In this document: piece by piece, positions 55,510 through 64,000 of the stretch
Position numbering within the stretch: position 1 is the stretch's first letter
Layout of the letters: each line of letters begins with the position of its first letter
NCBI GenBank assembly: GCA_028571685.1
Contig: CM053156.1
Coordinates: 90,275,049 to 90,339,048 of the forward strand
Source of the DNA: Heterohyrax brucei
Taxonomy: Eukaryota > Chordata > Mammalia > Hyracoidea > Procaviidae
DNA: 64,000 bases
Direction: 5' to 3'
The notes under the pieces: generated by a model
The model's database searches: none
The model's input: only the letters and a program-made list of their open reading frames with translations
Told to the model about the DNA's origin: nothing
Program-made: the position numbers and the translations under genes

Positions 55510-55714
55510 TTGCCATTGTTGTGCGCCACTGAGTCCATTCCGACTCATAACCACCCCGCGTAACGGGGGAGGACTGTCCCTCAGGGCCTTCGTGTCTGCG
55601 GTCTTCATGACAGCACATCACCAGGCCTTTCTCCAGTGGAGCTGCTGGACGGCTTCAAACTGCCGGCCTTTCAGTTCACGGCCAACTGCCTAACCACCGT
55701 GCTGCCAGAGGCCC
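55510..55714 (-). repeat. AfroSINE, long type, minus strand
   Basis: tgccattgttgtgcgccact, gtccattccgactcataacc, atcaccaggcctttctccag, aactgccggcctttcagttc, head taaccaccgtgctgccagag. Confidence 0.88.
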
Positions 55715-55839
55715 TCAGAGCCACCACACCGAGACAGAAAACCAGACCCACTGCCGTCAAGACAAGGGCCTGGACAGCCTCGGGACCGCCCACCCCCAGG
55801 CTGGCCCCCAGCACCTGCATCAGCCTGGCACGCTGGCCT

Positions 55840-56075
55840 GACACATGCCAGAGAACAAAAGAACACAAACAGGCCACGGTCACCACTGAAAACCACCGCA
55901 CTGCAAAAAGGACACAACCTCGCAACATCGAAGAAATGCAGCTCAAAACAAGACACGGTTCCTTCTGCACACGGGCACCAGCTCTGAAAAATTGGAAGAC
56001 TCGGGGACCGGTTCTGACGACTGTGAAGTGTAGGCTGGCCCAACAGCCTGGAAAGCAATTTGCACCCGCGCCTGG
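55840..56075 (+). repeat. L1 3' fragment
   Basis: gaagaaatgcagctcaaaac followed by aagacacggttcc, and ccaacagcctggaaagcaat. Resembles the L1 stretch aaatgcaaatcaaaacaac. Diverged. Confidence 0.5.
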
Positions 56076-57599
56076 AGAGGCCAGGTCCACGCCGAGGCAC
56101 TCACGGGTCCTGTGCCACAGGCAGGCTGCTCAGCTGCATCCCGTCCTCAGGCCCCACAGGACTACCTGGCTGCGGGCAGGCAGAGTCTGCACGGCAGCCG
56201 GGGCCGGGGAGGGCAGACCCCGCAGGGCACGCACCCCTGGGGTCATCAGGGAGTCTAGCCTGGTAACGACGAGAAGCCCACCCGCAGACGCAGACCTCCC
56301 CCACTCCCCAACCTTCAGCTCTCCCTTTTCAGTTTTCTTTCCTTCCCAAACTTCCTATGCTGAATACAAATTCACCTCATGAGAAAAAGCACGCGGGAAA
56401 GTCAGTCTTTTTCAAACGACTGGCTGTTATAACACAGCTACATTTAAAAAATAAACTCATCAAAACGGCTTTCCTGTAAAGGTAGTGACAGCTGAGTGAG
56501 CTGTACACTTAGCGATGGTTAGGAGGGCAAAATCTGCCTCATAAATTAAGTAAATTGAAGTAAGTCTGCCTCATACAATTAAGCAAAAGAAAAAGTATAC
56601 ACTTCCTTTTCCATGCCTCCAACATGCTTAGCATTTCAGATACTAGTCTCTGGTAGCATTTGTTCAAAGCGGAAACTTGAATCGAAAAAGGCTCCTGAGT
56701 TACCTGCTGTACACCCACAGTCACTGCTGTCCCCTCAGCAGGTCCACACGCAGACTATGGGGAAACCCTGAGGGGGACGCTCCTCTGTGACCAGTAAGAA
56801 GGTCCCTCAGAAACTCCTCCCAGGCTGCCGTCCCTGTGCTCTCCTGCGAAGTTTACACATGAAAACAGACGCCTTCCCCCACAGCCTCGGTCAGCGGGGC
56901 CGCCCTGCCCCTCCCCACGTCCTGTCAGCGGTGCCCGGCCATGCTCTCCTGGCTCACCTCCCTCCTTCTAGCACCTTCTTTTTGCGAAGTGCTTTCGGTG
57001 AGATCACCACATCCCCCAATACGACTGCAGAGTGTGTCAAATCCCCAGTGACCGCCAGGCACTGGCCTGGCCAGCCACCCGCACCACTGCGCTCTGGCTC
57101 AACGTCCGGCCCTGCCCACCCGACCCCTGACCCCCGAACAAGGCCCAGATGACTGCTCACTCTCTCACTAACACCTGGCACCCTGCACGATGTCACAGCT
57201 GTTTCTGGCTTTCCAGATGCAGCCCTGAGCTCTCCATCCCAAACTGAAGGCCCAGTTTGCTGGACGGAGAATGAGAGGCCGGCTCAGGCTCTCAGACCCC
57301 AGCACAGGACGGAGCCAAGCGCCTCGGCCCAGCGCCTTCTCCCCTCAGAAGCAGTCTGCACCGGGCCTGGACAAGTGACTCCCATGCCCAAGCAACAACA
57401 TGGTCCCTGCCCACACCGGGGTAGGGACTCGGGGCTGCAGCAACTGCCAGGGGCCTGTGGCAAGGAAGCCGGGGCCCCAAGAAACAGGAAAAATGGGGCT
57501 GCAGTCTGCAGGCTTTCCCCATTGAGTTTTGCCTAAATGGTGGGCAATCTTTATTTCTCTTCTTTTCACTGCTTTGAACTCCTTGGTGCGGCTTTTCAA
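56076..57599. other. Unrecognised intronic sequence with an AT-rich island
   Basis: 56380-56720 is distinctly AT-rich and repeat-free to my eye, a candidate conserved noncoding block. The word taaattaagtaaattgaagtaagtctgcctcata repeats in part within 56530-56580. Confidence 0.5.
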
Positions 57600-58190
57600 G
57601 GACATACCTCTTATGACGACCAAGAATACCGAAGACATGAGGGAAAAACGAGCCCAGGGGACACAAGGACCCACAGGAATGGGAGACTGTATCAACATGA
57701 GACCAGAAGAACCACATGGTACCCAGTCACCAGCAAAGGCAGCCGTGACGGCGGACACAGTGTCAAGTCCCTGATGTACATGACAGAAACGGCTGTGCAG
57801 ATCTAGAAATCTGCTAAAAGACCAGAATTGATGGTCTGACAGCCTGGAGGGTCCCCTGGGAACATGGCCCCGGGACTTGCTGCTGCCCAGACCTGAAACC
57901 ACGACCCAGGTCGACACTTCAGACAAAGAAAAGACTGGACTTGGGGACACAGAGTGAGCATGTGGTGGGTGTACATCATGGTTTTACACATTTGTAGAAG
58001 ACTGTCCTACTGGTTTCTTTCTAGAGGGCAGAGGAGACGGCAGAGAGGAGGGGACAGGTGTTCATTGGCAGGGTACTAGAAGAGTGAAAAAGAGGAGTGT
58101 CCTGTCAGAGGGAGCAGAGCAGACAGAGGTGCAGAGGCAGGTCTGCAAAACTGACTTAATCATGATTTTTTAAAAATTGTACTTTAAAAA
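57600..58190 (+). repeat. L1 3' UTR
   Basis: agaccagaagaaccacatgg, agaccagaattgatggtctg, ctgtcctactggtttctttc, gaggagtgtcctgtcagagg. Third copy of the 3' UTR at 24020 and 35641. Confidence 0.82.
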
Positions 58191-58261
58191 AACATATTAT
58201 CATCTTAAATCAAAACAGTTCAACGTTAGCATGGTCCCACTGTGGAAATGGACCAGCCAGC

Positions 58262-58458
58262 TAACCAGTCACAGCGCGGTAGGTTCTGACCCCCGGTGAC
58301 CCCATGTGCCAGCGTACAGCTGCGGTCCCCCAGCTCTGCAAGGGCTGAGCTTTCAGGAGTAGGTCACCACGCCTCCTCCTCAGGCGTCCCTCGGGGACTC
58401 CAACCTCCATTTCTTCGGTTACCACCTAAGTGCATTTGCTGTTCACACCACCCAGGGA
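58262..58458 (-). repeat. AfroSINE, long type, minus strand, diverged
   Basis: gtgaccccatgtgccagcgt, gagtaggtcaccacgcctcc, tcttcggttaccacctaagt, head ccacccagggattcc. Confidence 0.72.
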
Positions 58459-58979
58459 TTCCCCACAGAGACACAAAGTCCTGGGGCTTTCAGGCGTCAC
58501 ATCTGACACACAGAGAAACAGTGAAGGACCTGGCATAGAGGCAGGAGCACAGCACCCAGGAGAGGGCCACTGCAGAACACGCCTCTCCCTCTGCCTGGAT
58601 TTGAACGTTTTATTACCACCAAAGGCCTGATGAAACCGGAACAAGACGAATTCCAAAGGTGAGACCCCTGAGCAGCAAGCGTCCCAGGAAGACCAGGCCC
58701 ACCTGCGACTCCTGCTCACTGCAGCCAGCAGAGTGAAAGGGATTCTGACAACTAGGCACATTACCCCCACCCCAGGCAAACTTCTCCAAAGTCCTTCGAA
58801 ATCTCTGCCTCAAGATTTTCAAAAACAGTTATTCATTCTGTTTCAGTCAACTCACATATCGCTAGCTTTTTATAAAAACTTTCTTCAGGTTTATCATTTA
58901 AATGGAGGAAACCTTAAATTTACACACACACGTAGGCTGTGGCATCATACCAGAAACTGCCTTTATTTTAACCTGAAGG

Positions 58980-59165
58980 AAAAAGACACACATGAATGTA
59001 CATGCATGAGCACGTGTGACCGCATGAACATGTGTACGTGCACATGGCATAGATACACACGCATGCATGTGTAGACAAGTGCACAGATGCACCCACATAC
59101 ACTGCATACATGTGTGCGGCCCAAAAACACATGCGCATACGTGCACACGCACACGCACACTAGCC
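58980..59165. repeat. Degenerate CA/TG/CG tract
   Basis: cacatgaatgtacatgcatg, acacacgcatgcatgtgtag, gtgcacacgcacacgcacac. Alternating purine-pyrimidine, similar in style to 21112-21860. Confidence 0.8.
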
Positions 59166-60099
59166 CGACCCTGTGCTCTGGTCCTCTGAGCTGCTTCTCT
59201 TCCAGGGTAGGGTCTGAGCTGGGTCAGCGCCGTTCTGACGACACCCTGCTGCCAGAGACAGGACCATCAGCCACCTCTCAGGACGCCTGCGGGAAACTCC
59301 CACAGCGCCAACTGGGAGCCTGGCAACCCGACTCCAGCCTGGCTCCGGGGCAGTGCAGCCAGGGCCACCTAGACACCTGCCCCCAGAGAGAAGCAAGCCA
59401 AGCCACCTCTGGACGCCCCGGCCCCATGAACTAAGAAAGCATCTTCCACACCAGCACCTCCACGGGGCCCCAGGGGCCCTGCCTGGCAAACAGCTGAGTA
59501 CAAAGGACCTGGAAAACCACCCTCTCTTCAGACCAACCATCCACCGTGGAGCACGACCTTCTAACCTCAGAGCCAGAGGTCACCCACAGAGTCTAGTCTC
59601 CTAGGGGCCCTCTCTAGCCAACTGTGGCTAAACTGGGACCCCCATCGCCTCCCCAGATACCCACGGCATTAGCCTGACACATCCTCCCAGCTGGTCCAGA
59701 GAAGACGGACATGGCAGATGAGGCCCAGACAGAAGGACAAGGGTGAAGACGCTCCCCACCGCATCCAAGCACATTCCCGAGACCCGGCCCGGCTGTGCCG
59801 AAGGGCAGTACTTACTCTGATCCATGGTAATTAAGGCCCAGAGCCCCAGCCTTGCAGCGGCTCCCAAAAAGCTTTGCCTTTGTCTTTTTTCTTTTCAAAC
59901 ACCACTGTTACCTATGCATAGCACAAGGAAAAGTCAGTTAACGCCTTTGGTCCCCAAGAGCTTCCCGCCCAAGTCCATGCTCTCTGCAGCAGATGGCATA
60001 CCCTCTGTCCAGACAGGCCCCTGGGCCAACCTCAGCCACCTCTCAGGTACGAGGACCCGCTGACCTCCACGGCTGCTCAGCCAGAGGACCCCTGCACTG

Positions 60100-60305
60100 T
60101 GACAGCATGCCTGAAACCCTGGGTACGAATGAAACTTGGAGGGGACGTGAATAACAGCCACTGCTGCTGGGGCAACAGCTGGGGGCACCCCCTGGTCACA
60201 CTCCGGGGCTTCGCAACGTGGACAGCACCCTCCGCAGCCAGGAAACCAAGGCTCCAAGAAACGGCACAGCTGGCTCACCATCAAACTGCAGGCTGGCCCT
60301 CCACT
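60100..60305 (-). repeat. Possible MIR, minus strand
   Basis: ccaggaaaccaaggctccaa, agaaacggcacagctggctc resembles the reverse complement of a MIR core. Weak. Confidence 0.4.
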
Positions 60306-60979
60306 CACCAGGTCTCCGCTTCTGAAGACATCCCAGGGGCCCAGACAGCTTGCTGCTAAAGCCAGCCACCCTACCTTCCCAGGCGGCAGCCCTCCACCTC
60401 TGCCCCCGGCTTCAGATGGGCCCCCGGAAGCCAATCCTGGCCTCCATTGAAGGAGGCTTCCTCCGTTCCCTGTGCGGGGAACCAACACCTGCAAAGCAGG
60501 TCCCCCTGGGAGAGTCTGTCTTCCATAAGGAACAGCCACCCCTCTCGGGCCAAGGCACCCTGGCCTACTGGGAGGAGGTGGTTCTTCACCCTAGGTGAGA
60601 ACTCACAACCAGCCAAGCCACTCAGACGAACAGGGGGAGATGTAAAACCAGCAGAGATGCCAGGTCTCCGCAGAAATGCCCAAGTGCACAAGACAGCCCT
60701 CACAAGGGAGCGTCGTAGCATGAACACGACCTGTGTTGACATGACGCCTCTTCTCAGCTTTGTGAAACTACCCAGTGCTCCTCGGCATCCTCAGGACAGC
60801 GTCTCTACTGCAGGGGTCTGTCTCCCGGTGCCAGGACGCCTTCCAGTTACCCCACAGGACCTAGGAGTTAGACTCAGCTACCTTCCAGCCAGCAACTCCC
60901 CCAACCCATACCCGCTGCCAGGCCCACTCTGACGCCCAGCAAGCAGAACCACCCCCGAGGTTTCTCGGGCCTGTGTTTG

Positions 60980-61080
60980 TCACAGAAGCCGACTGCCAAG
61001 CCTTTCTCCCGCTGAGCTGCTGGTGGGTTCTAATCACAGACCTTTCCATGAGCAGGTGGGCACCGCGCCACCAGGGCCCC
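60980..61080 (-). repeat. AfroSINE, minus strand, 5' half
   Basis: ctttctcccgctgagctgct, ggtgggttctaatcacagac, head caccgcgccaccagggcccc. Lies head-on to the copy at 61125. Confidence 0.75.
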
Positions 61081-61124
61081 TTAACATGCAGATACAGCTT
61101 CAGGGACACACACTCCTCTAAAGG

Positions 61125-61294
61125 AGCCGCCCCGGCACAGCGGCTAAGAAAGGTTGGCAGTTCAAACCCTCCCAGGAGCTCTACAGAAGACCCAGTGACA
61201 CGCTGCCATAGACACACTGGCCCTGGGAACCACGTGGGGCAGTTCTGCTCTCTCCTACAAGCCTGCTGAGAGCCTACGTCAACAGCCGGCACCC
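61125..61294 (+). repeat. AfroSINE, plus strand
   Basis: Head gagccgccccggcacagcgg, ctaagaaaggttggcagttc, aaccctcccaggagctctac, ggggcagttctgctctctcc, tail tacgtcaacagccggcaccc. Confidence 0.85.
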
Positions 61295-61995
61295 ACGCCC
61301 AACACAACCATCCTGGCCAAGAACCTGACCCCGACTGTCAACTGGAACCAAGTCCAACAGCTGGTGATTATTAGGGTGAAACACAGGTAAGACCTGCAAT
61401 CGGTCCCCAGGGATGTCACAGCTAAGCCTGGGCCCCGCAGCCCTCCACCCTGGAACTGGGAGCCTGCGGGGGGCAAGCCCTTTTCACACACAACTCCAAT
61501 TGCCATGGACCTGTGACAGGGCACTTAACACCTACACGCAGCTCTGACAACTCTGCCCTCCCCAAACCTCCGCCAGCCAGGACCACTGCACACAGCCCAG
61601 CCGGCTGCCGGCCCACAGGGCTGCGGTCGGTCACTTCCCCAGCTGTGCGCACTTCTACGATCAAAGTTTCCAAAGAAGAAAAAGCACCGAGCAGGGGACT
61701 GACTTTTTCTGATTGATCACCCCACAACGGAGCCCAAGCACCGAGCAGGGAAACTGAGTCCTTCTGACAGTCCGCCCCACAACAGAGCCCAAGTACGCAC
61801 AGCCTGTTTTGAGCCACCACTTGAGTCACGACATGCGCAGCTCGTGGTCTTTATTTTTCAGCCTCTGTTGTCACGAACGCACACAGACACCTTAACGATC
61901 AGAGTCCACGACCAGCAGGCCAGCTGAAGGTGGGGACGTGAAGTCTGGCTGTCAGAGCACGTGGCCCCTGGAAGCAGAGCCTTTAACCTGTCACC

Positions 61996-62003
61996 TGACG
62001 TCA
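61996..62003. promoter_or_regulatory. Perfect CRE octamer
   Basis: TGACGTCA, the palindromic CREB/ATF site, lies about 0.8 kb from the CpG island core. A second perfect copy is at 15661-15668. Octamers of this kind are expected by chance about once per 65 kb, so function is unproven. Confidence 0.3.
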
Positions 62004-62639
62004 GCCTGCACCCACTCACGGGCACAGACTGGCGTGCTCCCAGACTGCCCAGAGGGTCTGTCAGCTTGCCGAACACTGACACCCCATTGACGGAGATGAG
62101 GTGCAGACACAGCACCCTCCTAACCTTGTTCCCTCTTCCCCACCAGAAACAGAGGTGGCTCTACCTGAGCTGGGCTCAGAGCAAGGCCAGCCAGCGGCTC
62201 CAGGTGACCAGACAAACCACAGCTCGCAGAGACCACCTGGTATGGCCCCAAGGTCAGACAGAGCACAGGTCTCCCACGCCTCCCTTCCCACGAAACTCAC
62301 CCCGGTTTTCCAGAGTGAACCCACAGCATGAGGGAAGTCCAAGTGACTTGTAAGGACAGGGAAGAACACTGGAAAGGCAGGCCCACTCAGGGACAGTGTG
62401 ACCACCAGATACAAAGGCGTGTAGGCACAAAGTGCTCTGATGTTTCACTTAACACACGACAGCCTTGAGCGACGCTGTCAAAGTCACCGAAGGTCACAGG
62501 GGCTTTCCACTACCAGGCAGACACATGTCACGAGCACAGCTGCCCCTCGCGACACTGCAGTACCAGGAGTCTGCGGCCCGGGGCTCCCAGGCGGTGTCCT
62601 GAGGACCCCCCTGAGCTCAAGGGAGAGTAGACCCTGCGG

Positions 62640-63130
62640 CAGCACAGCGCTGTGACCCTCGCACCCGGGAGGGTCGGCCCTCCGCCTCTTGCAGAGACAC
62701 CGGGACTCTTCCACAGCAAGCAGCCCTGCCCCCGAGACCGGGGAGGCCACAGAAGTGGCATCGTGGGCATCTCCGTCTTCTCGGCCCCCGCCGCCGCTAC
62801 TACGCTGGCTCGGGGCCACGTGACCCGCGGGGGCGGGGCCTCGGGGAGAGGGCGGCAACTCCCTCCCGCCCGGCGACAGGCCCGGCGACAGGCCGCGGCT
62901 CCGGGAATCCCTCACTGTCAAACTTCGGCGGCAGGGCTGGCGGCAGCCCGGGCAGCGAGGCGCTGGGCTGAGGCAGCCCCCGGGCCCCCAGCCTCTGCCT
63001 GCCAGCACTCGGGGCCAGCCCCCCTCGGGCCCCCCGGGGCGCCTGCAGAGCCCCTGACCACCAGCGCTTCAGCGGCGCCGAACCAGCCAGGCGGCCCTGA
63101 CAGCGTCCAGGCTGAGCTGAAAATACCGAG
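62640..63130. promoter_or_regulatory. CpG island, candidate promoter or enhancer
   Basis: The densest CpG stretch outside repeats, with the core at about 62770-62960 (gcccccgccgccgctactac, gaggccgcggctccg-like runs). It shows no TAF4 exon 1 frame and no splice-bounded homologous exon, and no TATA box is evident. It could be an alternative TAF4 start, a promoter for an antisense or noncoding RNA, or an orphan island. Orientation cannot be decided from sequence. Confidence 0.6.
62817..62838. promoter_or_regulatory. E-box CACGTGAC plus GC box
   Basis: CACGTGAC at 62817-62824 fits USF/MYC/TFE sites. The gggggcgggg at 62829-62838 is a strong Sp1/KLF site. Four bases separate them, a spacing common in CpG-island promoters. 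Confidence 0.5.
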
Positions 63131-63649
63131 GGCGTGACAGGTGCAGCTAAGATGACACTCGAGCACGGTCTGGGGACAAGGACACGACCAGGCAGGATGA
63201 GAGGCAGGCGAGATTCTGCTCAGGCTGAACCAGGGGCTGCACTGTTGGGGTCTCTGCCACCCCAGGCACGGCGCACGCCACCCCAGCTCCCCCAGAGAGG
63301 CCATCCTGCCACGATAGCACCTTTGAAAGGGATCTCTGCAGCCCACTGTTGGCACACTGAACATAGCCAGACGGTAAAGAGCAGGAAGGGGTCAGGTGGG
63401 GACACAGGCCAGCCACAAGAAAAGGGGAGCCCGGCCGTTTGAGCTCCAAGTACACTGTGCTCCGTGAGGCCTCCCCCTGGACAAGGAAATGACCTGTCCC
63501 TGCTGTCACTGTGACTGCTGCCCACGCAAGGCCAGCCACCCAACTACGAGTCCACCACAGTCAAAGGCTGAAATTCAGCAACCAGCAACACACCACCGGC
63601 AGTGAGAGTCCAGGACGTCCCGCGTGGGAAACCCACAGCGGCACTAGGC

Positions 63650-64000
63650 ATGCACGTGCACACTCACATGAGCGTGGGCAGACACAAAGATACAGGTACG
63701 TCACACACACCGGGGTATGTACACACATAGGTGTACGTACACAAGCAGGGGTGTGTCTCACACATATACACAGGAGGACGCGCAAACCCAGGTACACATC
63801 AACACACACAGGCATACAGGAACAAATATCATTACCTACAGAAGTATACACACACACTACATGTACACATACAGGAGTACCTGCACAGGTATACTTAGGT
63901 AAACAGAAGTACATACACACACAGAGCTACACATACACACAGGTACATGATCACACCCACAGGTGTTTACACAAAAGAGGTGTACATACACATATGCACA
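63650..64000. repeat. Degenerate (CA)n/(TACA)n tract, running off the window
   Basis: About 350 bp of acacacatacag, gtacacacac and aggtgtac words. It continues past 64000. Confidence 0.88.

Larger units (their letters stand above)
58459..62639. other. Mostly unrecognised intronic sequence
   Basis: Contains two AfroSINEs, a (CA/TG)-rich tract and a MIR-like piece, listed separately. 58780-58930 is AT-rich unique-looking sequence. Confidence 0.5.
1..64000 (-). other. TAF4: TAF4 gene body, partial (exons 2-7 and most of intron 1)
   Basis: TAF4 is a core subunit of the general transcription factor TFIID in the nucleus. It pairs with TAF12 through a histone fold and acts as a coactivator surface. 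Six minus-strand exons match the human protein in the correct order, each with AG acceptors and GT donors that keep the frame. They cover the central glutamine/threonine-rich coactivator region and the TAFH domain. The histone-fold and C-terminal exons lie beyond position 1. The long first exon lies beyond 64000, because no reading frame in the window resembles it. Gene identity is near certain; exon numbering follows the human gene from memory. Confidence 0.95.
9780..64000 (-). other. TAF4: TAF4 intron 1, incomplete
   Basis: More than 54 kb upstream of exon 2 with no TAF4 exon 1 frame in it. It is packed with AfroSINEs, L1, RTE, MaLR and minisatellites, listed separately. That it is all intron 1 is an inference: the promoter must lie beyond 64000 unless the CpG island near 62.8 kb serves an alternative start. 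Confidence 0.8.

Noticed and set aside
62484-63008. CpG island frame as TAF4 exon 1
   Set aside because: The translated frame shares nothing with the known TAF4 N-terminus in any phase.

Overview
This window is mammalian nuclear DNA, most likely from an elephant or another paenungulate (Afrotheria). The evidence is about 25-30 copies or fragments of the Afrotheria-specific AfroSINE family, several pieces of an RTE-type LINE that shares its 3' tail with AfroSINEs, and L1 3' ends of the type I know from elephant sequence. The species is an inference. There are no bacterial-style operons, and nearly all long open frames are accidents of high GC content or tandem repetition.

The only gene I can support is TAF4, which encodes the TFIID subunit TBP-associated factor 4. 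It lies on the minus strand. Six coding exons occupy the first 9.8 kb, in reverse order along the window: exon 7 (1178-1387), exon 6 (2450-2539), exon 5 (3881-4003), exon 4 (4866-4985), exon 3 (8476-8595) and exon 2 (9613-9779), with numbering that assumes the human layout. Exons 5-7 encode the TAFH (NHR1) domain. Exons 3-7 all have lengths divisible by three and phase-0 borders. Exon 1 (long N-terminal Pro/Ala/Gln-rich region) and exons 8 onward (histone fold and C-terminal domain) are outside the window. Everything from 9780 to 64000 is therefore read as TAF4 intron 1, more than 54 kb and still open at the right edge.

Intron 1 is an archive of nested retroelements and minisatellites. 15.7-17.3 kb: an L1 broken by AfroSINEs. 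27.1-28.3 kb: a long AfroSINE containing a 36-bp, about 21-copy VNTR and a second SINE. 29.6-36.9 kb: layered L1s interrupted by a mariner relic with inverted arms, a lone MaLR LTR, an RTE piece, a complete LTR-internal-LTR MaLR provirus with a 5-bp target duplication, and AfroSINEs. 36.9-43.4 kb: more L1, an RTE fragment that keeps the reverse-transcriptase YADD motif, and an unclassified repeat seen twice. 43.9-49.9 kb: AfroSINEs, L1 and L2. 52.4-54.3 kb: two minisatellites, including a 55-bp, about 22-copy array. 62.6-63.1 kb: a CpG island with an E-box and a GC box.

I found no convincing previously undescribed system. The best leads are the SINE-embedded VNTR, the mariner hairpin, the palindrome-rich 55-bp array, the orphan CpG island, and the ambiguous exon 7 splice donor.
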